From the NCBI GenBank assembly GCA_026686845.1, contig JAIVEN010000020.1, positions 8,769,501-8,833,500 on the forward strand: a stretch of DNA of 64,000 bases, given 5' to 3'. The stretch is from Adenanthera pavonina. Its lineage: Eukaryota; Streptophyta; Magnoliopsida; Fabales; Fabaceae. The notes below the pieces were generated by a model that was not told the DNA's origin, did not search any database, and was given only the letters and a program-made list of their open reading frames with translations. This document shows, piece after piece, positions 23,141-35,303 of this stretch (position 1 is the stretch's first letter; every line of letters starts with the position of its first letter). A program made the translations under genes and the position numbers.

Positions 23141-24479
23141 AAGAAGAATGGAGCCACCAGCAAAGTTTGGCAAAAAAATTAAATTTAAGTTAAATTTTAC
23201 CCAATTTAAAAAACTATTTGGTTATCTAAAAATTGCTCCGGTTCTCGGTTCAATTCTGGTTTTCTACTCAAAAGTTGGATCAAAGCGGTTCAGTCCGGTC
23301 GAACCCGTAAAACGATTTAAAGTTAAAAACCGAATCATTCTTCACTTCGAGTGACGATCTAACTGGTCCGACCGTCTGGTTCGGTTCAATTCTCATAAGA
23401 TTGGTCTATATCTCAAATTACGGAGATCACATATCCAAATAAAATATAAGTGGATAGAATTAAAATTTGAAAACCGAAGTACTTTTTTCACTAACAGTAC
23501 ACTGTACACAAGTTTCCACTGTAATTTTCAGGGAAAAAAGCTACGCACTCATCCAGATGAATCCGGAATAAAATGACACACAGATGAAAAAAAATGATAT
23601 TAGGGAAAATTTTCTAAATAATTATTCCAGTTAATCTATACATATATCTAATTTTCGTTTCAAGAAAAATATTAAGAAAAAGCTGGAGGCTTGTATTCTT
23701 GTAAATATCGTCTGATTTTTTTTCATCGATATGCTTGTTTGATCTCAACTTAGAAACTAAGTTTTGGTCCAAAATTGAGTTTTATTATTTTTCTAATAAG
23801 TTTAGGTATGTTTACTGTATATCATTGGAAACTTGGTTTTTTTTTTCAAAAGTAGGTTTAAGCAAAAATGACTTTGGGTTTGTTTGTCCTGCTAACCAAA
23901 TTTGTAATATTATTGTGATGGTTGGGTGAATTTATTACACATTTAAAAGTATTTTTAATTAAAATATTCATATATAATCACTTTTATTAGAATTAATTTT
24001 TAAATAAATTATCAAAAATATGAATTATTACAAGTTTAAAATTAATTTTCACTGCAATCATATTATAAAATTTATTCTACAAAATTCGGTTGTGACAAAT
24101 TATAAATCAAATGGGCACATTGTTGATGCTCTGAGAAAAAACAAAGATATAGTTGATATAATTTCTCAAACGTTGTCAACCGTTCAAATTACTTTTCAGG
24201 TTTCGCTTGCACAGGAACTCCATTATCCCCCGAATATTTCACTGTTTCTGGCATTTCCGCTGTTGCCACTGATTATTAATTCAAAATTTTAAAGTTATAA
24301 GTTATAACTCTACCTAAAACTAAAAGTAGGCAAAAAAAAAAAAAACACTCTACCTAAAAATTTTTGTTTAGTTAAAACTTTAAAAAAATCTGCACCTAAT
24401 GGAGAAACACAATAAAAAAAAATCCTCGTGGGTTAGCAGGTCTGAAACTCCAGTTAAAATAAAATGTAAAATGATTGAA
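23141..24479. other. AT-rich non-coding DNA
   Basis: Follows the truncation point of the Sirevirus. It has a CGGTT-rich patch (about 23235-23400) and otherwise AT-rich sequence. Open frames of 60-90 codons here lack any recognisable motif. No gene is supported. Confidence 0.6.
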
Positions 24480-26484
24480 AATTTTTTTTTAAAAAAAGGC
24501 AAATGTACACATTTATTTCCAGAACTTTACACCAAATTTAATTTTAATCCTTTAATTTTATTTTTTTTCTTTTTAATTCTTTAACTTCAAAATATAATCA
24601 AAACTTTTGTTGCCAGTAACATTGTTAACGAAAAATGTTGACCAAACATTATTAATTACTGACAAAATATTTTCTAATACATACATATTTATTCAACTTA
24701 TTTTTTATGATAAAATAAATTATAAGATTAAGGTTTTGTTTATAAGTCAGTTATTTGTAATTATTTATTTTCATTTTAAATTTAATTAAAAAATATTTTA
24801 GACCTAAGATTAATGAATATATAATGATATTAATGGTTTGACATTAAAAATTGACATATCAATATGAAGTAGTGCTTCGTAGAATACTTTGTTAATATTT
24901 TATGTTAACATAATTAACAGTGTTAGTAATAGAAAAAAATTTTATTATATTTTAAAAATTAAATGGTTAAAAAAATAAAATAAATTTAAGAAATCAAAAT
25001 AAAATATAATATAAACTTGGTGCTTTTGCCAAATTAAAATGGAACCACCTTCAAAATTAGGGAACAAGACATTTAATAATTAATACTTTTGTCTATCCTT
25101 TTCCTCACAATTTTAACAATTTTTCAAATAATTCAGCTGACACTCCAATTTATGATTTTATAAATTCTTTATGATTTTTAATGTAAGATATTCTTAGGTA
25201 CCTCATAGAATTTAACATGGTGCAGTCTCAACTCCCAACTGTCATATTTATTTCGCATATTTATTAATAAAATATTTTTAAGTACCTCAGATTTTAACAT
25301 GGTACCATCCCAACTCCCAACGCATCATATTTATTTCGCATATTTATTATTGAGCTTCCCTCATTAAAAAGCTTCCATGTCCAGCTGGATCATATGGCAT
25401 CTAATTTGTCATCGTACTCTGCTCTGTTTTCTTCAAGGTTTGAAAAATCAAACGGCTAGTTTTACCAGTTGAACTAAGAATTGTTCCCAGGTTTAGTCTA
25501 GTCATAACTGTCAACTGTGTCATTTTATAATCGGTGAAGAATCGGTCTATAAAACTGCTTGAATCAGTCTAATTTTTAAAATAAAATGATATTATTTTTA
25601 TTTTTAAATAGCATTATTTTTGTATGAATTTTTTTTCTATATTATAATATTGTATAAGTATTATTATGATACATTATTATTAATAATGATAAATTTATTT
25701 AACAAATAATATGAAAATATAATATTAATTGATTATTTTCACTTCAAAATATAATTATAGATAAATATTAACTTGTTTAAATTTCAATATTAGGTTGTGA
25801 AACTTATTAATAATATTTTTAATTTTCTATATAATATAAAAAATTAAAAAATTATTAAATTTATTTTTCATCCTAAATTGAATATTAATTTTATGTTTAT
25901 GGATAAATATTTTTTATACTTTTCATCTATATTATTTAAAATATATTAATTTATTTACAACCGATCCGACTTCGGTTTAACGATTAAACCTTAAACTAGT
26001 CAATAATGGATTTGATTTTTAATACATTAATTTTTCTTTTAAGTTGAAAGGATTTGCTTCATTCCATTAATTAATTCAGGCATTCAAATTGACATTGCAT
26101 GTCCCACAAAGTTGACGGCAAAGTCTTTCAAAAATGAAAAAAAAAACCAAGGGAAAGATGTATTCCATCCTCCAATGATAACATAAGCCATATTTTAAAA
26201 AATTATTTTAATTTAAAATATAAATCATATTTAGATATTATATGATATATTAATAATTTTTTTTATGTTGTCCCTGGTTTCCAATAAAAAGTGAGAAAAA
26301 ATTAGAATTTAATACATTAATGAGAACAATAAAAGAAAGATTAGTAATTTTTTTACGGGTAGGAGGTAGTATATGTTTGGCATATTCGAAAAAATAAAAA
26401 AAATCTGGACATGAATTTTGTTTGGCATATATTAAATTGATAAAATGAAAATTTTAAAATGGCAAAAGACAAATATATCCCTGC
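24480..26484 (+). repeat. dispersed repeat copy (same family as the inverted-repeat arms)
   Basis: Collinear with 12195-13110 and then 13745-14130 of the left arm. It lacks the intervening 0.6 kb and carries an hAT-like MITE (25434-26030). It continues after the solo LTR at 28148-28400, showing that the LTR landed inside this copy. Confidence 0.75.
25434..26030 (+). mobile_element. hAT-like MITE, copy 1
   Basis: Begins CAAGGTTTGAAAAATC and is homologous over its interior to 40345-40939. The host repeat is interrupted between TGTTTTCTT and TTTAAGTTGAAAGG; the left arm near 12990-13020 shows the uninterrupted form. Flanking 8-mers GTTTTCTT and TTTTTCTT match at 7 of 8 positions, as expected for the 8-bp duplication of hAT elements. 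The right terminus is degenerate. Non-coding. Confidence 0.7.
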
Positions 26485-27547
26485 TGTTGAATCAAGTGAT
26501 TTTGATGATTGTAAACCAATCTTCAAGAGCTTGGAATAAAGATATCAAAGGTGCACAAAAGGGTTCAAGTGAAGGAATTCTAGAAAAATCAATGCAAGAT
26601 AAGATGCAGAATATTTAGTAATGTTTTAATTTGAGTAAAAAACTTTGATTTGGTGAAAAGATGTTTTAAAACATTGACTCTATGTTAATTCATGAAATAT
26701 TTGAAAAACACCCACCATTAGACGAAGTTTGAAAGGTTTATGCTGATCTGCTATTTTGAAAATTCGAACTTTGACTTTGGAAATTCGAATTTCGTATTAA
26801 ACATGAACAAGTCTGAAAAGAGCCTTCTCTAACAGATGAATGTTGACTTGAGAAATTCTAATTTTGATACATGTCTGAAAAGAGCTTTCCCTAACAGACG
26901 AACTTTGGCTTTTGAAAATTTGAATTTTAGATAAAATGCAACTTATGAAAATTGAAAAATTCGTCTGAGAATATGTCAAAGTTCATCTAAAAACAAGTTT
27001 AAAAAGAACTTTAAAATTGCTCATTGACAGACGAACTTTGAATTTGAAAATTCGAATTTCAAACACAAAGCTTGTGAGTCTATTTCGTTGATATGTTGAC
27101 ATACGAATGACAAAATTCAGAAATTTGAACTTTAAAGTAAGTCTGAAAAGAAATCTCTCTGACAGACAAACTTTGCCCTTTGAAAATTTGAATTTTGAAT
27201 TGATGAACTATTGTGTCTCATTGAACCAGTTACTGACAGACGAATTTTGAGGTTCCAAAATTTGAATTTTGAAGGCACTGTAGCAAATTGAAATTACTGT
27301 TCATACTTAACAGAATGACTTTAAACATGAAAATTCATATGTTCCAACATAGAATCATTTTCTAAATATAAAAATTTGAATTTTGCTTCATAACAGATGA
27401 ACTTCGAGAGTTCAACGTTAAAGGCTGTAACTTTCAGTTTCTGTGAAATTCGTCTGTTGGCCAACTGAAATTCAAACTTTGAGTGTCAGAAGCATTAAAT
27501 GCGGTTGGTGAACGGATAGTTTCTCAGTGTAATCGTTGGGTAACGTC

Positions 27548-27558
27548 TCTAACGGCTA
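27548..27558 (+). promoter_or_regulatory. MSA-type MYB3R site in LTR promoter
   Basis: TCTAACGGCTA, an exact match to YCYAACGGYYA, 46 bp upstream of the TATA box. Confidence 0.5.
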
Positions 27559-27593
27559 GATCTGGTCTCTAACGTATAGTTGAGGCAGGAATC

Positions 27594-27601
27594 TATAAAT
27601 A
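27594..27601 (+). promoter_or_regulatory. TATA box of the LTR promoter
   Basis: TATAAATA followed by GAACTTCATTTGAAG, as in the sister LTRs. Confidence 0.65.
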
Positions 27602-28147
27602 GAACTTCATTTGAAGATGTGGGTAACAAAAATTACTTTGTATATACTGAAACTCTGCCAAATCATCTACTCAAAGTCTCTTACTCTTACATACTTCATT
27701 CTTTGTACCTTAACTTTCATATACACTCTAATTAAGAGAGTTTATTTATTGTAAATAATCTTATCTTCATCTGGAAGAAAGATTTTCTTGTGAGGGGATA
27801 TCACAAGAGATTAGGGAAGCACTTAGTGAGAGTGCAAAGAGAGAAAGTGTGAGCTCTAGAAACAGAGCATCAACTTTGTACTGAGACATTTGCAAGAAGT
27901 CCACTGAATTTTTGCAGAATAGAGAAAAATCTCAAGTGGTGACTTGAGGACTTGACGTAGGTCAAGTTGAGAGACTGAATCAGGATAAATATCTGAGTCT
28001 TCTCTTCCCTACTACTACTTTTACTGTTTATTCATTTATACTCTGTTTTACCATCATACTTTGCTTTCTTCATTTTCTTGACGTTTTGTAGAAAAATTTT
28101 TAATCTTCCCAATTCACCCCCCACTTGGGAAGCCAGCTTATCTAACA

Positions 28148-28918
28148 CCTACTCTATACCCCTACTCCTTATTCTTCTCTCCCCATCTTCTTCATTGAAA
28201 CTTTCATCTCTTCACCGTCGCTCTTCCTTTAATGAAAAGGAAACCAGAGCAAAGAATACTGCTCTTCCATTAATTAACAAATAAGCCAGAACAAAATCCA
28301 TCTATTCCTCTTCCATAAACAAATCATAAAACCTTTCTCTATTCAAAGCAAATCATCCCCACTCATAGATCGGAAGAATTATCATTGTCATTGGCTGAGT
28401 CGCCCACTAAGTGAATCTACACGTTGTTGCAAATGCTTTTTTGAAAGCTGATAATTTGTGAGTCAAGAATAAACTAATGTTGACACTTGACATCAATTTG
28501 TGAGTTAAGGTGTGGGTGGATGGCGAGATTTGCAAAAATTGCAAATACTGACATCAATTTGGAAAAAACAAATAGAAGACCGAATGTTTTCTGAGAGAGA
28601 AGGGCAATAATCGTCTCTAATCTCAATCAAAATTCATTACAAAAATTATAAAAAATAATCAAATAAAATAATAGAGATAGAACATATTCGTATCTAAAAA
28701 TGTATCTAAAATTATAGACGAGCAATAATCCATCTCTAAATTTAAAAACAAAACTCAATCTATCTCTAAAATTTGTTGATAATTTCATCTCTAATTCTGT
28801 CTCTATTTTTTTTTAATCTAGCCCCCCTCTTTCTCTCCATATTTCCTAAGGTTAAAACATTCCATATTTTTTATTTAATAAATGAGAATCTAGAGTAGAC
28901 AAAAAGAAAAAAATATTC
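28148..28918. repeat. remainder of the dispersed repeat copy
   Basis: The first 250 bp match 14133-14230 and 41195-41365 (GCTCTTCC[A/T]TTAATGAAAA and CAAAGCAAATCA). The rest is AT-rich with no gene. Confidence 0.65.
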
Positions 28919-30331
28919 TATTACGCTAAAAAAAAGAATAGTTGGCTTTTGTTTTTACCTTTTATCGGTGTTTCCAAAATGCCATCTAATCACGTGCAAA
29001 AGGGGTACAAAAAAGTTGGCGTTTGGTAAATTAACTTTAGGTAGTGTTTATGTTGGAAACGTCATCTTTTGAATTTTTTTTAATCATATTTTTAAAATAA
29101 GCTTTAGTTAGCATTTTTGGAAACACCAACCAAAAATATCTTTTTTTGAAAAATTAGTTCATTTTGTTCTTTTAATCTATATTCACAACCTGCAGCCTGT
29201 TAACAACATGTATTTTCTTCTCAATCAGTATGTACAGAACCATCATCAACAACTAAGACAAACTTTTTAATATTTTTCAACAACTAAGATACAAACTATA
29301 CATACAAAACTATAGTCAAGTTTTCAACAATTATACCAATAAAAATAATATGTCCAAAACTAACAAGAATAATATGTTCAAAACTACCAACAATACTACA
29401 AAGAATATGTTCAAAACTACCAAGTCCACCTTACTATACCAACAAGTTAGCATATAAGCATGTCCACCTAAATTATCACTTCTCTTGCTGTTCCATCACC
29501 ACTACCTTATCTTTTTAAGCTTCCCCTTTTCCTCACAACATCCACACCTGCACCATATAAGAAAAAGTTATATTGACATTATCTAAATCAATTTTTTTCA
29601 CAAAGTTAATCATAATAAAAACAAGTTGATTACTTACCTCTCTATTCACAGGCATTTATCAAGCACTTACTTACACTACTCTTCAATGAGTTCCTTGATT
29701 TGAGTATCGGAGTATTCGAAATAAGAGGTATCAGGGAAGTACTGTAAATTAAAATATTATACATAAGTAAAATTGGTAAAATTTTATAAGCATTAAGTAA
29801 ATATGAAACTACACACCATATTTGGGATTATGCTATGACCATTTGTGATTATATCTTTCATGAATAACATCACATAGTATCCATAATTATTATCATTTAG
29901 TTGTTTTGGACACTAAAGAGAAAAATTATATTAATTACAAAAAGGCAATGTTAATCTCAACAATTTTTATTGAATATAAATTTATACATACCCATACTTT
30001 CTTCCATTTATATAATGAGGAAGCTAGAAGTTTTACCATTTTACTCTTATGATTATCTCTACAACCCCATGCCACCCGAAATATTGACATAGCACTATTT
30101 TACGATAAAAATAAAGAAGCTTAATATGGTGGAAAAAAAACTTGATATAAGCAAAATCTAATTTGAATTATTACATAGAAGTGTAAAAAATTAAATACAT
30201 CAAAGATAAATAATTATTCTTACTTATTAATTATTCGCATCATTTGTTCGTAAAGTTCTGGATCATGATTCAAAGGATCCAAAAAGTATATAGTTGGCTC
30301 CAATGGATTCATTACAATTAACATCCAGTGT
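28919..30331 (-). mobile_element. decayed CACTA element 3' portion
   Basis: The left edge (TATTACGCTAAAAAAAAG, then GAATAGTTGGC) is a CACTA terminus with two C-to-T changes. It resembles the inverted right terminus of the 41375-46279 element, including the following TATCGGTGTTTCC-like segment and AGTTGGCGTTT subterminal motifs. The gene inside runs minus-strand toward this end, as expected for CACTA. The other side is cut at 30331 by another CACTA end. Confidence 0.6.
29686..30330 (-). pseudogene. CACTA-encoded Ulp1-like (C48) cysteine protease remnant
   Basis: Exons readable on the minus strand: 30224-30330 (starts HWMLIVMNPLEPTIYFLDP, with the catalytic HW and the LDP acid), a middle exon about 30008-30130 of uncertain frame, 29817-29912 (CPKQLNDNNYGYYVMLFMKD) and 29686-29741 (YFPDTSYFEYSDTQIKELIE, then stop). 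This matches the Ulp1 C-terminal peptidase often encoded by plant CACTA and MULE elements. In family members the GYY block is preceded by the nucleophile Cys (D/E-C-G); here that position is Tyr (NNYGYY). With no start and no N-terminus it is a dead fragment. Confidence 0.7.
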
Positions 30332-30490
30332 CACTATGCTAGAAACAAGTTTTATTGGCGCTCAATAGTTAGCATTTGTTAAAAAAATGCCAATAAAAAT
30401 GAGGCGGTAAAACTTCAGTTGGCGTTTGTACAAAAACACTAACTAAATGTCATACTCTAGTTGGTGTTTTCCTAGACAAAAAACAACAAT
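30332..30490 (+). mobile_element. CACTA element left terminus (fragment)
   Basis: Begins CACTATGCTAGAAACAAG, then TTTTATTGGCGCTCAATAGTTAGC, closely matching the left end of the 41375 element (CACTACGCCAATTCTGGG). Subterminal TTGGCGTTTGT and CTAACTAAA repeats follow. It abuts the Ulp1 exon at 30330 exactly, in the orientation opposite to the remnant. Confidence 0.65.
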
Positions 30491-30527
30491 GATATACCTA
30501 GGCATTAGCAGCAGCAAAGACAACCAG

Positions 30528-30528
30528 A

Positions 30529-30576
<48 letters not shown>

Positions 30577-30577
30577 C
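30528..30577 (+). repeat. (AAT)n microsatellite
   Basis: About sixteen uninterrupted AAT/ATA units. Confidence 0.9.
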
Positions 30578-30789
30578 TATCATTATCGGTTTACCTCAGC
30601 AAGCTTTTATGGTAAGTGGAATCTGTAACTGCATAAGTTGATTTTACATATATATGAAATATGTTCTAATCTGAATAATTGTGCACATGGTGCAATGAAA
30701 TGCAAATGAATGGTATGCATATTCTCTCTCATACACGGCTAGAACCACGAGCTGTCGTCATCATAAAACATTTCAAATAAATGATTCCC

Positions 30790-31150
30790 TTCCAATAGTC
30801 AGTGAAGATTGATTCTGGGATATCACTGAGCTCAACTTATACTAATGCAACCCGACCAAAAGTTACATTAGTGCTTGAACTACGACTCTCCTTCTCCTGG
30901 ATCACCGCGAATTGGTGGTGATTTAGGGAAGGTGCATCTCCAAATCCACCACCACCTGACTCTCCTGGCCATATGAGAGAATTTAGTGACAAGGATGTTT
31001 CATCATATCATCTTATCCACTGCCACCTGGCTCTCCCAAGGAGAGGATTTAGTGGCAGGAATCTTTATCATATCATCATCACCTCAACATCAATCTCTCT
31101 CTATGCAAGCACATGGTGATGATACTAATTTCATGCCAACATGTCTCGAA

Positions 31151-31184
<34 letters not shown>

Positions 31185-32265
31185 CATCATCATAATCATC
31201 ATATGGACATGTCAGCATGCAATGGTATGGGGATGCTACAAGATCATAAATACATATCATACATAATCATCCTATCACAACTAGCCGTGTGTATACCACG
31301 ATATCTAGAAAAATCCTACACATACACAACCAATATCGTGGTATGAAAAAGAACATGCATATATATATATATATCAACATATAATCACATAAATCACAAA
31401 TGCCTGGTTACCTTAGATTGTCAATACCACGCACACACGAATTTCACAAGCTTTCTTGATTGCCAAACCACAACTTAACTCCTCCAATCAACCAAATAAC
31501 CTCTACAATACCATAATACCTTCAATTAACATATAGTACAATTATCTAAATTTCACAATTCAACCATTTAGGCTTAACGTAAGGTTCCAATACCATTTTC
31601 ATACCTCATTAAGCTCCTAAAGATCATTCAAACTCTAACCAACTACACACATTTCGGAATCCCAATTTCCTAAACCAAAAATAACCTAGAGTTAACCTTA
31701 AACCATACATACTCCATCTCAAACTCATACCCAAGTATCATAAACACTAAATCACACTTCATTGATCTTATTTCATCCATTTTACTTGGTGGGATTCAGC
31801 CAAAACCAAAAACCCAAATATATACTCGAAAATCCAACTTAAAAACCGAAGAAAAATGGAGAATGAGGATCAAGAATCACTTACCAACAATTTATCAAGC
31901 TTCTAGATGTCAGAAATCACTCCCTCAAGCCAGATTCTCAAAGCCCTAGCTCTTCTCCGCGTTTCTTCCTCCATTTTTCCTTTCTCTGTTCAGCTGAAAT
32001 GTTTCTGGTTTATAGGAATCTGTGATGTGGTGCCACGGCGGTGGTTAAGTACGTCGCGACGTGAAGCCCTTTTTCTAAAAAGTATCACGAAACTCAGCTC
32101 ATTCACCACGGCGACCCTGTGTCTCACCGCGGCGTTGAGCTTCTCTATCTCCACTTTAATCTTTTCTCCACCCAAGTTTCTTTGGTCCTACACACATAAT
32201 CAATTTTACTTGATTAGCTAGAGACTAAGTTTGTGATAATATAATAAGGGTTGTTACAACATTCA
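30790..32265 (-). mobile_element. putative gypsy-type LTR fragment
   Basis: On the minus strand it would begin near TGTTGTAACAACCC (32265). It has GC-richer patches (CCACGGCGGTGG, GTCGCGACGTG near 32030-32060) typical of chromovirus LTRs, then AT-rich leader-like DNA. A 70-bp imperfect tandem (CCACCACCTGACTCTCC / GCCACCTGGCTCTCCC) lies at about 30945-31085, and an (AC)n run at about 31152-31174. Short ORFs over the CA-repeat and the GC-rich patch look spurious. Class uncertain. Confidence 0.4.
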
Positions 32266-32405
32266 TATGTGTTTGAATATATACTATGAAGTAAAAATCA
32301 CATTGGTATCAAATAAAAAAATTTTCCCAATATGCTCATTAAATTTTATTCTAAAAATTTAAAATCAATATGATTTCAAATAGATAACTTTTTGCCATAT
32401 CAAAT

Positions 32406-34420
32406 TGTGAACACCGTATTTTGTCCGGGTCCATTTAAAAAAAAATAATTTACACAAAATAAAATAGTAAAAATAAATAAATAATATCTCCCAAAGATTG
32501 TCATATTTTAAGGAGTTATGATTTTTTTCCTTTTTGAGATTTTCATAAAACTAAAAAAAAGTAATAAATTATTGATTGAGATTTGATATCAAATTAATAT
32601 GGAAAAAATAAAGCAAATCAATCAATCTCAATATGAATATCAAAGAAAAATAATAAAAGAGATTTTTGTGATTTTAGAGTATTAATTGAATGATTTGCTT
32701 TTTGGTCCTATAGATAGAGGCAAGGTGAGAAGAGATAGAAGGGGGGAAAAGAGGAAAGAAAAAGAAGAAATTGAGTGAAATAGAGAGAGTATGAGATGGA
32801 GGTTTGAGAGTGAAAAAAAGTGGAGAGTGGGTGTTGTTTTTTTTCGATAAAGGTTAAGGTAGGAAATTCCTTCTCTTCTTCTTCATTTCATCTCATTGCA
32901 TTGTTAGAGTTTTCTTATGGGTAGAACATTTTTAGAATATGATCTTATATGTTCTTCTCTTCTTGAATATTTGTATGAATCCTAAATTTGATGTTTTGAG
33001 AGATCCATAGAATAACTCATTCACACCGATGAACACCTCACAATAAGTGGAGGTATGCTTTTGATGGGTATGTTTTATTTTGTTTTTTTTTTCTTCAATT
33101 TGTTTTTAAGTATCCCAAAGTATGATATTTTGGTGAGGTCCTACAGACAAATTACTCATATCCATAAATATTCTTAATAAAGATGAAACACATTCTTGTT
33201 GGTGATAGATAAATTTGTTCTATTTTTATAATATCATTATTTGTGTTCCATAAGCCGCGGTGTATAACTACATAATTATGGCTATACTTGCCAACAAGTT
33301 GGCTAAATTAATGAAATAACACTTCGTGATATTCTTTCAGACTTAAATATTGTAATGATTTCTTTGTTATTTTTTTTTTCTTTCCTTCTTTTCTTTCGTT
33401 TCTTTTCTTTTGTTTTATTATTATTATTTTTTCCTTTTCCTTCTTCCTTCTCATTTTTTTTCTTTCTTCTTTCCTTTTTTTTTCTTTCTTTCTTTTCTCC
33501 AAATCGTTTTCTTTCTTTCTTTTCTTTTCTTTTATTTTTTTGTTTTGTTTTTTTTAAAGCTTATGATATTAAATAATTATATCTTATCTTTCAAAATCAT
33601 GGAATTAAATTGAAATACCTATCTTTTAAAGTTGTGATAGAATGCACATATAGCTTTAAAGGAGGTAACTTTTATGTGTTTTATAATAATGATAGTTTGG
33701 TGATTAATTATATTATTCTTATTCTCTCGTGCGATTATGATAATATGATATTTTCTCATAAAAAATATATATATATTTAAATTTTTGCCTAGTGGGGTTT
33801 TTTGAACCTCCATGGATATTTAGATTAATAAATTTATCGCATGTTATGATGTGTTTCCGCTAGTATACTAATCAAATTATGCGTCTTATGGAAAATGTTT
33901 TTTAAAGATTTTCTTAAATTTGATAAAATTTTGAATAAAAATATTTTTTTTAATATAATTTTATAATATATTTTTAAGTTATTTTATGTGAGGTTTTTCA
34001 AAGCTTCCATAGGTATATAAACCAATTAATGAACACGTGGGATTTTGGGAATCTCCATGAATTTATTCACAAGTAATAAATAAATAACTAAATTATTTAT
34101 ATATATAATATATATAATTCAATTTCCAAAAAATAACAAATATATATAATTTTTCTTAAAAAATACAAACCCATTGAGATAAGTTTTTACATCCGAAATA
34201 CGTGAACTTTGATCCCTATATTAGGGTATGTAGGCCTTAGACTTTTATTCGAGGTTAAGTATATTTTTGTAAATAAATCCATTTTATTTATTTATTTGTT
34301 CTTTTCTTTATACGAGTTTTATAAAGGTAATTAAAAGAATTTTAAGTTTACATTGATTTTGTAAAATTAACTTAAGGTAATCGTTCTTATGAACAGGTGT
34401 TATAGAGTGCCTAACACCCT
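32406..34420 (+). mobile_element. Tat/Ogre-like gypsy LTR, second copy
   Basis: A plausible LTR start is TGTGAACACCGTATTTTGTC at 32406. From 33165 it is collinear with 298-1650, including the polypyrimidine tract (33369-33560), the segment around TCGTGCGATTATGATAATAT, and the end segment GTGCCTAACACC. It breaks at 34420 into unrelated sequence before the PBS-like region. No coding sequence; the KKEKK-type frame on the minus strand is the complement of the pyrimidine tract. Confidence 0.5.
33369..33560 (+). repeat. polypyrimidine tract, second copy
   Basis: Shorter version of the tract at 505-775, at the same position in the sister LTR. Confidence 0.9.
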
Positions 34421-35303
34421 ACCTTCAGACATTTCCAGAACTTAACCAAAATCTTCAAAATTTAACCAAACACAACCCAAACAACTTCCCAAATCTTTCA
34501 AACAGCGAAAACAAACCAAACGACACCAAAAATTGGGCTGGGGCCGCGTCCGCTACAATACCACCGTGGCTCCAGCCTCCCTTATTTTCACTCGCTTCTA
34601 CCTCTAATGGCACCGCGGCTTGGACATTGGAGCCGTGGCGCCCCATGTTGGTTTCCACACCAGCAAAAGTTCGATATTGGGGTGAACTTCCGACGCACAC
34701 AACTTTATGCTCCGACCTCCAATTGACTTGATTCCAACTCCTACAAGTCAATCTAGTCACAATCTAGCCATAAACACCACTTTCATCTTAATCCAACTCT
34801 GTATGGAGATTCTGAACCTTTGATACCGTTTTGGCCACTTATTGACCAAAACTCACCACTAACAACCTCCAGTTGCCACCAAAGGCAAATGGTCACTCAA
34901 AGACCATTTATACAGGTCCAAAATTCCCAAACTAATATGTCCAAAGAGGTTTCACCTCAAAGAACCACTCTTCTGAGATTTGACCCCCTTGAACCCCAAC
35001 TTGACAAAACGGGCTACAGGCCTTAAAACACACTAATAAGGCCCAAATCCACTCTGGGCTCACAAACATCAATATGCTGACTTCTCAGTATCCAAAACCA
35101 TGAAAACACCGCAATATAACATCCATATCCATATCCTTACGATGACATCCATTCATTACAAACTTTCTATGCTACTTGGCATAAGATACATATCTAAAAT
35201 ACATATAAATTACATAGACCTAATATTCCCACGTCTGCTGCTACTCCCTCTGCTTCTCAGGACTAGTGCCAGAACTTTCACCTGAAAGATTAGTTCTTAC
35301 AAT
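34421..35303 (-). mobile_element. putative gypsy-type LTR fragment
   Basis: On the minus strand it begins TGTAAGAACTAATC at 35303 and runs into GC-richer sequence (GGAGCCGTGGCGCC-like near 34630) resembling chromovirus LTRs. It is truncated at 34420 against the Tat-like LTR. The 101-codon frame at 34455-34760 has no domain and is likely chance within the GC-rich patch. Confidence 0.35.

Larger units (their letters stand above)
26485..28147 (+). mobile_element. solo LTR, Sirevirus-type copia
   Basis: Begins TGTTGAATCAAG, ends TCTAACA, 1663 bp. The flanks are CCTGC (26480-26484) and CCTAC (28148-28152), a 5-bp target duplication with one substitution. The uninterrupted target, CCCCTACACC, is visible in the left arm near 14130. 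It carries the same palindromic modules, MSA-like site and TATA box as the other LTRs. ORFs inside have no domain. Confidence 0.9.

Noticed and set aside
20473..28147. Treating the LTRs at 20473 and 26485 as the two ends of one element
   Set aside because: The 26485 LTR has its own target duplication and sits in an unrelated repeat. The Sirevirus body ends near 23140 with no polypurine tract before 26485.
31113..31346. His/Thr-repeat protein frame
   Set aside because: Produced by an (AC)n microsatellite and flanking low-complexity sequence.
33308..33502. Lys/Glu-rich minus-strand frame
   Set aside because: Complement of the second pyrimidine tract; low-complexity artefact.
34455..34760. 101-codon minus-strand frame with a GC-rich composition
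   Set aside because: Sits in a putative gypsy LTR GC-rich patch, with no domain and no splice context.
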